A DNA stretch of 64,000 bases, taken from the NCBI RefSeq assembly GCF_020595095.1, contig NZ_JAJDOP010000002.1, forward strand, positions 310,001-374,000, in the 5' to 3' direction. This stretch comes from Microvirga rosea. GTDB lineage: Bacteria; Pseudomonadota; Alphaproteobacteria; Rhizobiales; Beijerinckiaceae. This document shows positions 26,511-35,643 of the stretch, piece after piece. The notes below the pieces were generated by a model. That model made no database searches. It saw only the letters and a list, made by a program, of their open reading frames with translations, and was not told the DNA's origin. Position 1 is the first letter of the stretch; the number at the start of each line of letters is the position of its first letter. The translations under genes and the position numbers were made by a program.

Positions 26511-26831
26511 CTAGATGATAGCGGAGCCGTCGGAACTCATGCGGATGTCGCCGATGCGACGGGCGAGTTTATCCGCATCGTGTCCGTTGACGCGGATCTG
26601 CACCACCGTCCATTCGCTTTCGGATTTCCAGAGACGGAAGGAGAGAATGATGCCGTCGCCATCCCTGCGCGCATTCGCATGGGTCGCGTTCGGCAGATCG
26701 TATGGTCCACGGCCGTTGAACGTAAGATTGCCCACTCGTCCCTCCGTTTGAGAACTGGCTTTCGCCCTGATCGGAGGCCAGACGGTTCCAAACGTTGGCC
26801 GAGGTGCCGGCGCGTCATGCGAAGCACTCAT
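26511..26831 (-). CDS. Hypothetical protein (106 residues)
   Basis: The frame opens at ATG 26831 and encodes a protein without a signal peptide. The N-terminal 45 residues are Pro/Ser-rich; the C-terminal half has alternating charged and hydrophobic residues (IILSFRLWKSESEWTVVQIRVNGHDADKLARRIGDIRM), suggesting a small alpha/beta domain. I do not recognise it. No clear Shine-Dalgarno. It is the first of three same-strand genes leading to DUF6456. Confidence 0.55.
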   Translation of the reverse strand: MSASHDAPAPRPTFGTVWPPIRAKASSQTEGRVGNLTFNGRGPYDLPNATHANARRDGDGIILSFRLWKSESEWTVVQIRVNGHDADKLARRIGDIRMSSDGSAII

Positions 26832-27034
26832 GTCATGTTCAATAACAGGAAAGCTGCGGCGGCGTTATGAAAACTTTTCTGGAATCCCGCCCTGGCAGCA
26901 CCTTGAAGATCGTCGGATCCGCATCGAGGATCTGTTTTTCGCTCATCGCAAACCACCGCAACACCAAGAGCCCGCCATTTTATCTGGAGGCGCCAGCGCG
27001 GCGGTGAGGACGCCAGCTGAACCGCAGCCAAAGA

Positions 27035-27062
27035 AAAAGGCCGCCCGTTCAGGCGGCCTTTT
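27035..27062 (-). terminator. Intrinsic terminator after mucR-like gene
   Basis: Stem GGCCGCC/GGCGGCC (27039-27045 with 27052-27058) has T-rich sequence on both sides (TTTTTCTTT on minus, TTTTC on plus), 22 nt after the MucR stop codon. It can act in both directions. Confidence 0.88.
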
Positions 27063-27083
27063 CGCATTGTTGAGTGAAGCGTC

Positions 27084-27512
27084 TCAGCCGCGCGCCGACC
27101 GACGCTTACGCCGCTGCTGGCCAAGACCCATTTCTTTTGCAAGTTCGGAACGGGCCCGTGCGTAGTTCGGCGCAACCATCGGATAATCCACAGGCAATGC
27201 CCACTTCTCGCGGTACTGCTCGGGAGTCATGTTGTATTGCGTGCGCAGATGGCGCTTCAATGACTTGAACTTCTTACCGTCTTCCAGGCACACGATGTAA
27301 TCCGGCGTCACCGACTTCTTCAGCGGAACAGCAGGCTTCGGCGCCTCGGTTGGAGCCTCGGCGATTCCGCCGCCGACCCGGATGAGAGCGGTATGGATCT
27401 CGTTGATCAGCGCAGGAAGCTCACCCGACGGAACGGAGTTGTTGCTCACGTAAGCCGACACGATATCCGCTGCCAACTCAATGTAGTTTGATGCAGCGCT
27501 AGTTTCACTCAT
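27084..27512 (-). CDS. mucR: MucR/Ros family transcriptional regulator
   Basis: The 142-residue protein matches MucR/Ros: N-terminal helix [16 protein letters not shown], a variable Pro-rich linker, then the prokaryotic zinc-finger domain [33 protein letters not shown] (residues 72-107) and a basic C-terminal tail. Only Cys75 and His88 of the classical C2H2 set are present: Asp78 replaces the second Cys and no second His follows at the usual spacing. MucR proteins are AT-rich-DNA-binding, H-NS-like pleiotropic regulators in rhizobia and Brucella. GGAAAGGAAG precedes the ATG at 27512. Autoregulation is likely, given the AT-rich upstream region. Confidence 0.93.
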   Translation of the reverse strand: MSETSAASNYIELAADIVSAYVSNNSVPSGELPALINEIHTALIRVGGGIAEAPTEAPKPAVPLKKSVTPDYIVCLEDGKKFKSLKRHLRTQYNMTPEQYREKWALPVDYPMVAPNYARARSELAKEMGLGQQRRKRRSARG

Positions 27513-27943
27513 TGTACTTTTCTTCCTTTCCGATCCCGGCTCCCACTCGAACTTAGCACAAATTTGGTTTCGAATAGTTTCACAGGAGACGTTGCTTGCT
27601 TCGCCTCTGAACCGCATCGTAATCGCACAGAAATCGAGCTTTCTCGACCACCTATGCCAGTTTTTAGGCGATTACAAGATCTTCGCCGGGAAAACTTCCA
27701 AAAAACTTTGTATCATCTTACTAAGCGCAATAAAACCGCGCGGTTAAAAGTCTTAACCATCACCATAGGTAAGCAGGATGAGAAAATTCGCAGGTTCTCG
27801 ACCGTAAGAAGTAGCTAGAAATCGTTTGTTGGAAATGCTTGGCTTTTGCCTGACTCTGCCTGGCGGACCTGGAATGGCAAATCTGAGTTATATGTGGGAT
27901 GTCTTTGCCGTTCCGGCACAACTTCTAATTCGGGTATCTGTTA
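27513..27943. promoter_or_regulatory. AT-rich divergent control region of mucR and oligopeptidase genes
   Basis: About 430 bp between divergent genes, much more AT-rich than the surroundings, with many TpA steps and A/T runs (for example 27690-27740 and 27880-27940). MucR-type proteins bind such DNA, so autorepression is plausible. I see no convincing gene; an 84-codon plus frame at 27564-27818 lacks a ribosome binding site. Confidence 0.5.
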
Positions 27944-30055
27944 ATGAAACGTGAAAGTCTCTCGCTGTCTCCGCTGCCGCCCGCGCCTTCGATTCCGGCG
28001 AAAGACTATTATTACAATATACATAATACTCGTATTCGCGACGACTATGCTTGGTTGAAGGCCGAAAACTGGAAAGAGGTTCTCAAAGACCCTGCCGCAC
28101 TCTCCCGTGAGATTCGCCAATGCTTGGAACGGGAGAACGCTTACGCGGCGGAGGTATTTCGCGGAACGGAGACGTTGCAGGACAAACTCGTCGCTGAGAT
28201 GCGTGGGCGCATCAAGGAGGATGATTCCTCCGTTCCGGCCCCTGACGGCCCTTATTCCTATTTCACCCGCTACCGCGAAGGCGGCCAGCATCCTCTGATC
28301 GGCCGGATGCGGCGCGACGGCAGCGCCGAGACGATCATGCTCGACGGCGACAAGGAGGCCGAAGGCCATGCGTTCTTCGATCTCGGCGGCGCGGACCACT
28401 CGCCCGACCATCGCCTCATGGCCTGGTCCGCCGATATCAAAGGGTCCGAATACTTCACGATCCGCGTGAGAGACCTCGACAGCGGGAAAGACCTCGACGA
28501 CGTGGTCACCCGTACGTCCGGAGATGTGGTCTGGCTCGGCGACTCCTCCGGGTTCTATTACGTGGAACTCGACGACAATCATCGCCCCGTCCGCGTCAGG
28601 CGGCACAGGCTCGGCGGGAGGCCGGAAGAGGACGCCGTGGTCTATGAGGAGAAGGACCCCGGTTTCTTCGTGAAGGTCGGGGCGACCCAGTCGAACGCCT
28701 TCGTGCTTATCGAGGCCAGCGACCACGAAACCTCGGAGGTATGGCTCCTCGACCGCGCCGACCCTTCCGCCGCCCCGCGCCTGGTGGAAGCGCGAACCCC
28801 CCGGCTTCAATATGATGTGGAGCACCACGGGAACGACCTGATCATCCTCACCAACGCCGACGGGGCGGAAGACTTCAAGATCGTCACGGCTCCCGTCGCC
28901 GCGCCCCAGCGGGCCCACTGGCGCGATCTGGTTCCCTACCGGCCCGGCACCATGGTTCTCTTCGTCATGGCCCTCTCGCGCCATCTCGTGCGCCTGGAGC
29001 GGGAAGACGCCAAGCCGCGCATCGTGCTGCGGGAGATGGCGAGCGGCCGGGAGGAAACCATCGCGTTTCCGGAGGAAACCTACTCCCTCGGCGTCGACCC
29101 CGGATACGAGTTCGACACGGACGTGATCCGTTTCCGCTATTCCTCGCTCAGGACGCCGAACGAGGTGATCGATTACGACCTCCGCACCGGAAGCCGGACC
29201 CTGCGCAAGCGGCAGGAAGTTCCGAGCGGCCACAATCCCGACGATTATGTCACCCGCCGCCTTTTCGCGACCGCTCCCGACGGTGAGAAGGTCCCGGTGT
29301 CCATCGTGCATCGGCGCGAGGTGGCTCTCGACGGCTCCGCTCCCCTCCTGCTCTACGGATACGGCTCCTACGGCTTGTCCATGTCCGCGAGCTTCCGGAC
29401 GAACATCCTGTCCCTCGTCGACCGGGGCTTCGTCTATGCCATCGCCCATATTCGCGGCGGCACGGAAAAGGGATGGCACTGGTATCTCGACGGCAAGCGC
29501 GAACGGAAGACCAACACCTTCACCGATTTCATCGCCGCTGGCGAAGCGCTGGTGTCGGCCGGATACACATCCAGGGGACGGATCGTCGCCCATGGCGGAA
29601 GCGCGGGCGGGATGCTCATGGGGGCGGTCGCCAACATGGCGCCGGATCTCTTTGCGGGCATCATCGCCGAGGTTCCGTTCGTCGATGTCCTCAACACGAT
29701 GCTCGATGCGGAGCTGCCCCTGACGCCGCCGGAATGGCCGGAATGGGGAAACCCGGGAGCCGATGAGGCGGCGTTCAGGACCATCCTGTCCTATTCGCCC
29801 TACGATAACGTGAAACCTCAGGCCTACCCGGCGATCCTGGCCCTTGCCGGGCTGACGGACCCGCGGGTCACCTATTGGGAACCGGCGAAATGGGTGGCCC
29901 GCCTGCGCGCCACCATGACCGGCGGGGGGCCGGTCGTCCTCAAGCTCAACATGGATGCCGGTCACGGAGGCGCCGCCGGGCGCTTCGACAGGCTGGAAGA
30001 AGTCGCCCTCGCCTATATCTTCGCTCTCATGTGCGTCGAGGGGTTTCCATCATAA
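27944..30055 (+). CDS. Prolyl oligopeptidase family serine peptidase (oligopeptidase B-like)
   Basis: The 703-residue S9A-type peptidase has an N-terminal seven-bladed beta-propeller (about 75-430) and a C-terminal alpha/beta-hydrolase domain. The triad is intact: Ser553 in GGSAGG, Asp639 in LTDPRV and His674 in DAGHGG. The IAHIRGGTEKGWHWYLDGK block before the Ser is typical of oligopeptidase B. It lacks a signal peptide, so it is cytoplasmic, hydrolysing short peptides after basic residues or proline. Start ATG 27944. Monocistronic. Confidence 0.95.
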   Translation: MKRESLSLSPLPPAPSIPAKDYYYNIHNTRIRDDYAWLKAENWKEVLKDPAALSREIRQCLERENAYAAEVFRGTETLQDKLVAEMRGRIKEDDSSVPAPDGPYSYFTRYREGGQHPLIGRMRRDGSAETIMLDGDKEAEGHAFFDLGGADHSPDHRLMAWSADIKGSEYFTIRVRDLDSGKDLDDVVTRTSGDVVWLGDSSGFYYVELDDNHRPVRVRRHRLGGRPEEDAVVYEEKDPGFFVKVGATQSNAFVLIEASDHETSEVWLLDRADPSAAPRLVEARTPRLQYDVEHHGNDLIILTNADGAEDFKIVTAPVAAPQRAHWRDLVPYRPGTMVLFVMALSRHLVRLEREDAKPRIVLREMASGREETIAFPEETYSLGVDPGYEFDTDVIRFRYSSLRTPNEVIDYDLRTGSRTLRKRQEVPSGHNPDDYVTRRLFATAPDGEKVPVSIVHRREVALDGSAPLLLYGYGSYGLSMSASFRTNILSLVDRGFVYAIAHIRGGTEKGWHWYLDGKRERKTNTFTDFIAAGEALVSAGYTSRGRIVAHGGSAGGMLMGAVANMAPDLFAGIIAEVPFVDVLNTMLDAELPLTPPEWPEWGNPGADEAAFRTILSYSPYDNVKPQAYPAILALAGLTDPRVTYWEPAKWVARLRATMTGGGPVVLKLNMDAGHGGAAGRFDRLEEVALAYIFALMCVEGFPS

Positions 30056-30146
30056 ATGGAACTGTCTTACATTTTCAGTGGTATAATGTGGGCGGACAGG
30101 GACCCAATGGACCCTTGGCGAATTCATGGAAGGTAATCGGAAGTAG

Positions 30147-32543
30147 ATGTCCATGACGGGGCACGGCAATCAATCAACCCTTCAGGGCGGAGTCGCTCTC
30201 GAGGAGGATGATGAAAGGCGCATTGCGGAACTGGAACGACGCCTGCGGGAGGCCGAGAGCAATCTCCGCCGCAGCAACGGCAAGCTGCGCCTCGCCCTCG
30301 ACATGGGTCGATTCGGCTCGTGGGAAAGGGATCTCGCGTCCGACGAGATCGTCGCCAATGCGGTCTGCAAGGAGCATCTCGGGCTCGGACCGGACGAGGG
30401 CCTGACGTTCGAGCGGCTCCGCCGGCTCCAGCACCCGGCCGACGTGGACAGGATCGAGAAGGCGATCGCCTATGCGCTGGCCACCCGGACCGATTATCAC
30501 GTGGAACACCGCGTCCTCAGGCCCGACGGCCGCATCGGTCGGATCCTCGTCAAGGGAAGGGCCTTCTATGAAGGGGACAAGCCCGTCCGCATGGTCGGCA
30601 TCACGCAGGATCTCTCCGAGCGCGAGCGGATCCGGGAAGAAGCCCAGCAGGCTCAGCGACGGCAGGAATTCCTCCTGAAGCTCAACGACCAGCTCAGGAG
30701 TTTCCAGGACCCCTCCGACATCATGGAAGCGACGGCCCAGAATCTCGGGCGGCTGCTGAAGGTCGACAGCGTCGGCTACGGCGAATACGACAAGACCCGC
30801 GACTTGGTCATGGTCGAGCGTGAATGGTCGCGCGGCATGATCAGCAATGAAGGCCGCAGCCACCGGTTCCACGACCTCCCGTCCTGGGTGGTCGACGATC
30901 TGGAGCGCGGCCGCACGCTCGTGATCGCCGACGTCAAGGGCGATCCGCGCCTGAGCGATCCGCCGATCCAGGCTTTCTATGCCACCATGAACGTCCGGAC
31001 GATGGTCACCGTCCCACTCCTGAACCAGGGCCAGCTGAAGGCGCTGCTCTACATCAGCTCGTCGACGCCTTACGGGTGGTCGGACGAGGATGTCGCGCTC
31101 ATCGAGGACGTGGCCAAGCGCACCTGGATCGCCATCGAAAAAGCGAGGGCCGAAATCGGCCTGCGCGAAACCCAGGCCCGCTTCGAGATCATCGCCGAGT
31201 CCCTCCCGGCTCTCGTGTGGATCCTGCGGTCGGATCTCAACCTGACCTATACCAATCAGCGCTGGGTCGCCTATTCGGGCCTTCCGGCGGAACAGGCATT
31301 GGGTCACAGCTGGATGAATGCCATCCACCCCGACGATCTCGCGAAGATCCTGGAGGACGTCAAAGGGCTCATCCGGACGCATTCCACCTACGAGACCGAG
31401 GCACGATACAAATCGACGGACGGGATTTACCGCTGGCACCTGATCCGCGCCGCGCCGCTCCATAACGCCAAGGGAGACTTCACGGGCTGGGTCGGCACGA
31501 GCATCGACATCCACGACATCAAGGAAACCGAGAAGGCGCTTCGCATCAGCGAGGAGCGCTTGTCCCTCGCGCAGCGCGCCGCGGGCATCGGGGTCTTCGA
31601 TTGGGATGTGCCGTCCGGCAAGGTCACATGGACACGGGAACAGGAGCGGCTGTTCGGCGTCGAGGAGGGCAGCTTCAAGGGCGACTTCGCCGCCTGGGAG
31701 GAGAAGGTCGTCCCGGAAGATCTCGGCCTCACCAACAAGCTCATCCAGGAAGCGCTCGGGCGCCGCGATCCCGAGGTCAACCTCATCTACCGCATGCGCC
31801 GCCCCGACGGGACCATCCGCACCATCGATACGATCGCGCTGTTCTTCTATGATCCTGACGGGAAACCCCTGCGCATGGTCGGCGTGAACATCGACGTCAC
31901 CCGCTATAAACAGGCCGAGCAGCGCCAGCACCTTCTGATCCGCGAGCTTCATCACCGGGTGAAGAACACCCTTGCGACCGTCCAGGCGATCGTCGGATCC
32001 ACCGCGCGAACCGCCTCGAACATCGAGGAGTTCTATCAGGGCTTCGTCGGGCGCATCGTGTCGCTGGCACGCACGCACAACATCCTGACCGAGGATTACT
32101 GGCAGAAGGCTCCCCTCGAGGAGCTGATCCAGACGGAGCTCGGCCCCTACGACGACGAGACCCGCAAGCGCATCACGATCCAAGGCCCTTCGGTCGAGCT
32201 TCCCTCGGAGGCGGCCGTTCCGATCGGCATGGCGGTTCACGAACTGACCACCAATGCCGCCAAGCATGGCGCCCTTTCGACCTTCGGCGGCAAGGTGGAG
32301 GTGACCTGGAGCGTCGAGGAAAAGGAGAAGGGCAAGCGTGTCCTCCTGTTCAACTGGGTGGAACAGGGCGGTCCACGCGTCACCGAGCCGACGCGCCAAG
32401 GCTTCGGGACACGGCTGCTGCAACGGGTCCTGACGACCCAGCTCAACGCCGACGTAAACATGGACTACAGCGAAAGCGGGCTGCGGTTTCACATGGTCAT
32501 GCCCATTCCCGAACAGACGGCCCTCTTCAATCCGGCCGGGTGA
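30147..32543 (+). CDS. Multi-PAS/GAF HWE histidine kinase
   Basis: The 798-residue cytoplasmic sensor kinase has, in order: a coiled helix (25-48), PAS (50-160), GAF (170-335, with VTVPLLNQGQLKALLYIS), PAS (345-460, LPALVWILRSDLNLTYTNQRW), PAS (470-590, AQRAAGIGVFDWDVPSG), and an HWE kinase with His603 in ELHHRVKNTLATVQ, then VHELTTNAAKHGAL and GFGTRLLQRVL. Its kinase part resembles the orphan kinase at 9956-11449. No response regulator is adjacent. The stop overlaps the GTG start of the isochorismatase-like gene, implying coupled translation. Confidence 0.94.
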   Translation: MSMTGHGNQSTLQGGVALEEDDERRIAELERRLREAESNLRRSNGKLRLALDMGRFGSWERDLASDEIVANAVCKEHLGLGPDEGLTFERLRRLQHPADVDRIEKAIAYALATRTDYHVEHRVLRPDGRIGRILVKGRAFYEGDKPVRMVGITQDLSERERIREEAQQAQRRQEFLLKLNDQLRSFQDPSDIMEATAQNLGRLLKVDSVGYGEYDKTRDLVMVEREWSRGMISNEGRSHRFHDLPSWVVDDLERGRTLVIADVKGDPRLSDPPIQAFYATMNVRTMVTVPLLNQGQLKALLYISSSTPYGWSDEDVALIEDVAKRTWIAIEKARAEIGLRETQARFEIIAESLPALVWILRSDLNLTYTNQRWVAYSGLPAEQALGHSWMNAIHPDDLAKILEDVKGLIRTHSTYETEARYKSTDGIYRWHLIRAAPLHNAKGDFTGWVGTSIDIHDIKETEKALRISEERLSLAQRAAGIGVFDWDVPSGKVTWTREQERLFGVEEGSFKGDFAAWEEKVVPEDLGLTNKLIQEALGRRDPEVNLIYRMRRPDGTIRTIDTIALFFYDPDGKPLRMVGVNIDVTRYKQAEQRQHLLIRELHHRVKNTLATVQAIVGSTARTASNIEEFYQGFVGRIVSLARTHNILTEDYWQKAPLEELIQTELGPYDDETRKRITIQGPSVELPSEAAVPIGMAVHELTTNAAKHGALSTFGGKVEVTWSVEEKEKGKRVLLFNWVEQGGPRVTEPTRQGFGTRLLQRVLTTQLNADVNMDYSESGLRFHMVMPIPEQTALFNPAG

Positions 32544-33103
32544 CGCGAATGCTTCTGAACGCCGCCCGTTCGCACCTGATCGTCATCGACATGCAGCAGC
32601 GCCTGCTGCCTGCCATCGAGGGCGGGGACGCGGTCGCGTCACGGGTGAGCGTGTTGCTGAAGGGGGCCGAACGGCTCGGGGTGCCGATCACCGTCACGGA
32701 GCAATATCCGAAGGGGCTCGGCCCCACCGTCCAGCCGCTTCTCGATTCCATTCCGGCCGGAACCGCCGTGATGCCGAAGGTCAGTTTCTCGGCCGCCGGA
32801 GACGCAGCGATCGCGGAACACGTCATGTCCCTACGCGCCCAGGGGCGGGACCAGCTCGTTCTCTGCGGAGTGGAGGCTCATGTCTGCGTGCTGCAGACGG
32901 CGCTCGGCTTTCGTGCGACGGGCCTGGAGGTCGCTGTTGTCGCGGACGCCGTATCGAGCCGCGCGCCGGCGAGCGTCGCGGCCGCTTGCGCCCGTCTTCT
33001 TCACGCGGGCTGCCACTGGGTCACGACGGAAATGGTAATCTTCGAATGGCTGGAACAAGCGGGCACGGACGATTTCCGCGCCCTCTCCGCTCTCATCAAG
33101 TGA
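32540..33103 (+). CDS. Isochorismatase-like cysteine hydrolase
   Basis: The 187-residue protein has the isochorismatase-superfamily motifs: HLIVIDMQQRLLPAI with the catalytic Asp, PKVSFSA with the catalytic Lys, and LVLCGVEAHVCVLQTALGF with the nucleophilic Cys and the cis-peptide region. The family includes YcaC-like and nicotinamidase-like enzymes; the substrate is unknown. GTG at 32540 overlaps the kinase stop; ATG at 32549 is an alternative. Its 3-prime end overlaps the convergent gene by 8 nt. Confidence 0.9.
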   Translation: MTRMLLNAARSHLIVIDMQQRLLPAIEGGDAVASRVSVLLKGAERLGVPITVTEQYPKGLGPTVQPLLDSIPAGTAVMPKVSFSAAGDAAIAEHVMSLRAQGRDQLVLCGVEAHVCVLQTALGFRATGLEVAVVADAVSSRAPASVAAACARLLHAGCHWVTTEMVIFEWLEQAGTDDFRALSALIK

Positions 33104-34124
33104 TCCGGACGCCGCCCTGGCCCGTGGAGATGAATTCCTTCAGCTCGTCCAGAGACATGAAACGGAACATGCCCTGGGGCGTCTCGGCCTCGATGGAGCC
33201 GTCGGAATACATCACGTAGCGATTGTCGCCGGACGTGTAAGAGCCGATCACGGTCTTGGAACCCGCCGGTTGCTCGGGAGCGGCCCTGTCGACGGGTGCT
33301 TCGGCAGGTGCTTCGGCAGGTGCCTCGGCCTCCTCCGATACCTCCTGGGGCGCCTCCGGCTCGAAGATGTCGTCCTCTTTCCTCGCCTCGCCCGCAGGTG
33401 CTGTTTCGGGCTCGGGCTCGCGAACCTCCGGCTCGCGCACCGGGAAGGCAAATCCGTGATCGGGCTCGGGCTGCACCTCCGTGCGGCGCGTCTCGCGGAA
33501 GCGGTCGGCGATCAGAAAATCCGGAATGCGCACTTCCGGATCGGCCGGGGCATCCTCCCGCGAACCGGGCGCCGGCTCCGAAACCTGCTGGGACGGCACC
33601 GTGATTTCCGGCTCCCGGTAGGGTTGAGGCTCGAAGGAAGACGGCCTGCCGAAATCCTCGCGGGGCGGGATGACGGGCTCCGGAGCCGGCGTTTCGGGCT
33701 CTCCGGGGGAGGATGCTTCCTCCGCCGGTTGCGGGGCCTCGGGAAAGAGCGGCAAGGTCGGCTGCTCGTCGCTCACCGGCTCGGCGGACGCCGCCTTGTC
33801 CCCACGTCCGAACATGCCGCCGGCCAGAGCCGCGACGGACATTCCCGCCGCAGCGCCGGCAGCGGCGGAAGGGGCGGCGTGATGATGGTGATCCTCGTCC
33901 TCGACGAGGTTGGCCTGGAGGCGCATCAGCTCGTTCTGGATCCGGGAAAGGCGCGCCACGATGGCGGCTACGCCCACGAGAAGCGCACCGCTGGCGGCGC
34001 TGATGCTGCCCGCGATGACCATGGTCCAGCCACGCTCGACGAGAACGATGTCCCAGCCCAAAATCGCGGCGAACAAGCCGCCGACAATCATCGCAAAAGC
34101 CAGGGCGAAAAGAGCGATGACCAT
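33096..34124 (-). CDS. Membrane protein with long acidic Pro/Glu-rich region
   Basis: The 342-residue protein has two N-terminal membrane helices (residues 3-24 and 31-53) and a short helix with a HHHH cluster near 80-85. A long low-complexity Pro/Glu/Ala segment (about 105-285, including AEAPAEAPAEAP repeats) follows. The compact C-terminal domain of about 45 residues (IGSYTSGDNRYVMYSDGSIEAETPQGMFRFMSLDELKEFI, cited as a region) is probably a conserved beta-hairpin module. I do not know the function. Start 34124 (MVIALFALAF) fits the helix; an upstream frame adds 11 non-conserved residues. Confidence 0.75.
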   Translation of the reverse strand: MVIALFALAFAMIVGGLFAAILGWDIVLVERGWTMVIAGSISAASGALLVGVAAIVARLSRIQNELMRLQANLVEDEDHHHHAAPSAAAGAAAGMSVAALAGGMFGRGDKAASAEPVSDEQPTLPLFPEAPQPAEEASSPGEPETPAPEPVIPPREDFGRPSSFEPQPYREPEITVPSQQVSEPAPGSREDAPADPEVRIPDFLIADRFRETRRTEVQPEPDHGFAFPVREPEVREPEPETAPAGEARKEDDIFEPEAPQEVSEEAEAPAEAPAEAPVDRAAPEQPAGSKTVIGSYTSGDNRYVMYSDGSIEAETPQGMFRFMSLDELKEFISTGQGGVRIT

Positions 34125-34298
34125 CCTGTCTCCGTTACGCAAACCACATACTCTCAAAAGGCAAAGCTGGGTTTTTATAGGGCAACGGGCATGTCAAGGA
34201 AAGCTTGGGCGGAAAAAAGTCGGAAGCTTGGCCGTTGCCCTTGAGGCCCTGCCGCTTTAACTAACGGGCAGGTTGCTCATACCTCGAAGGAGACGCTC

Positions 34299-34898
34299 AT
34301 GTCGTTCACCCTGCCCGAACTGCCTTACGCCTACGACGCCCTGCAGCCTTACATGTCGCGGGAGACGCTCGAATACCATCACGACAAGCACCATGCGGCT
34401 TACGTGAACACCGGCAACAATCTTCTGAAAGGGACGGAGTTCGAAGGCAAGAGCGTCGAGGAGGTCGTGACGGGTTCCTACGGCAAGAACCAGGCCCTCT
34501 TCAACAATGCCGGACAACATTACAACCACATCCACTTCTGGCGCTGGATGAAGCCGAACGGCGGCGGCGCCCTCCCCGGCAAGCTGGAGAAGAAGATCGT
34601 CGAGGATCTCGGCTCGGTCGACAAGATGAAGGAAGACTTCATCCAGGCCGGCGTCGGCCAGTTCGGCTCCGGTTGGGCCTGGCTCGCCGTCAAGGACGGC
34701 AAGATCCAGATCATGAAGACCCCGAACGGCGAGAACCCCCTCGTCCACGGCGCCCAGCCGATCCTGGGCTGCGACGTGTGGGAACACTCCTACTACATCG
34801 ATTACCGCAACCGCCGTCCCGACTATCTCAAGGCCTTCCTGGAAAACCTCGTGAACTGGGAGCATGTGGAAGAGATGTTCGAGACCGCGACGCGGTAA
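34299..34898 (+). CDS. sodB: Superoxide dismutase, Fe-type
   Basis: The 199-residue protein is a Fe/Mn-SOD. Metal ligands are His27 (YHHDKHH), His77 (QHYNHIHFW), Asp159 and His163 (CDVWEHSYYIDY). Gln73 sits in the NNAGQ position that marks Fe-type enzymes, with Gly at the Mn-type position. GSGWAWL is the usual beta segment. It dismutates superoxide in the cytoplasm. AAGGAGA precedes the ATG, and a strong terminator follows. Metal preference by sequence is likely but not proven. Confidence 0.96.
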   Translation: MSFTLPELPYAYDALQPYMSRETLEYHHDKHHAAYVNTGNNLLKGTEFEGKSVEEVVTGSYGKNQALFNNAGQHYNHIHFWRWMKPNGGGALPGKLEKKIVEDLGSVDKMKEDFIQAGVGQFGSGWAWLAVKDGKIQIMKTPNGENPLVHGAQPILGCDVWEHSYYIDYRNRRPDYLKAFLENLVNWEHVEEMFETATR

Positions 34899-34919
34899 GC
34901 GGACGCCATGCAAGGTTTC

Positions 34920-34947
34920 AAAGGGGCCCTCGGGCCCCTTTACTTTT
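34920..34947 (+). terminator. Intrinsic terminator after sodB
   Basis: A 10-bp stem (34920-34929 with 34932-34941) is followed by TTTACTTTT. It overlaps the end of the convergent exonuclease gene. Confidence 0.85.
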
Positions 34948-35557
34948 GGCCCTCAAGGATATCCGGCTGGAGCTTGCCCGCCCTCAGCAGATGTTGCAGC
35001 GCGTATGTCACCGAAAGGGCGTCGTCGAGCGCGTCGTGCCCCTGCAGCGGCGGGTGCTCGACGCCATAATAATCCGCCAGATTGTTGCTGGGCGTCTTCG
35101 CGATATCCTCGACCGGCATCCCGGCCGCGATCACGAGTTTGACCGCGTTGTCGAACCGACAGGCGGGAATGGAGGGCTGAATGCCCGCCACGTAGCAGCT
35201 GATGGCGACCATGTTCAGCTCGTCCTTGCCCCACGACCAGAACAGCGCCCCGTCCGAGAAGCGATCAACGCCCGCAAGGGCCTCCTGCAACGGGATCCCC
35301 TTGGTCTGAATGTCGTTTTCGGTGATGCCGGTCAGCTTGGTGAAGAACGGGTCGATCGCATACCGGTCGCCGAAGCGGTCCACCGGCCGGACATAGGCCT
35401 TGTGCGTCTCAAGGAGCGGGAAATCACCCTCCAGCCCGAGCTTCACGGCCCCGATCTGCGCGATCACCGGATCGGGATCGTGAGCGGCGCACCAGAACCG
35501 GCTCTGCGATCCCTGAACGCACAGAAACTCGCAGTCGAATATGACGGCCGTCCTCAT
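34940..35557 (-). CDS. DEDDh 3-prime-5-prime exonuclease family protein
   Basis: The 205-residue protein has the DEDDh exonuclease motifs: Exo I FDCEF (Asp8, Glu10), the Exo II region around LFWSWGKDELNM, and Exo III HDALDDA with the general-base His and the last Asp. Such RNase T/DnaQ-like enzymes trim 3-prime ends of RNA or DNA with two metal ions. The start at 35557 (MRTAVIFDCEF) is chosen because the catalytic core begins there; the upstream extension is Arg-rich and non-conserved. Confidence 0.88.
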   Translation of the reverse strand: MRTAVIFDCEFLCVQGSQSRFWCAAHDPDPVIAQIGAVKLGLEGDFPLLETHKAYVRPVDRFGDRYAIDPFFTKLTGITENDIQTKGIPLQEALAGVDRFSDGALFWSWGKDELNMVAISCYVAGIQPSIPACRFDNAVKLVIAAGMPVEDIAKTPSNNLADYYGVEHPPLQGHDALDDALSVTYALQHLLRAGKLQPDILEGQK

Positions 35558-35643
35558 GGCTCCCCCTCTCGGCGCTTCATCCACACGCGCGGCCTCGGTA
35601 AAAGGCCGTGATCGTCTTCGTCCTTTCCGATGGCTAAACCGCC

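Noticed and set aside
27564-27818. 84-codon plus-strand frame in the mucR upstream region
   Set aside because: No ribosome binding site, AT-rich control DNA composition and no protein-like pattern.
33290-33330. Tandem DNA repeat
   Set aside because: The 12-bp repeats encode an Ala-Glu-Ala-Pro protein repeat inside the acidic region of the gene at 33096-34124 and need no separate explanation.
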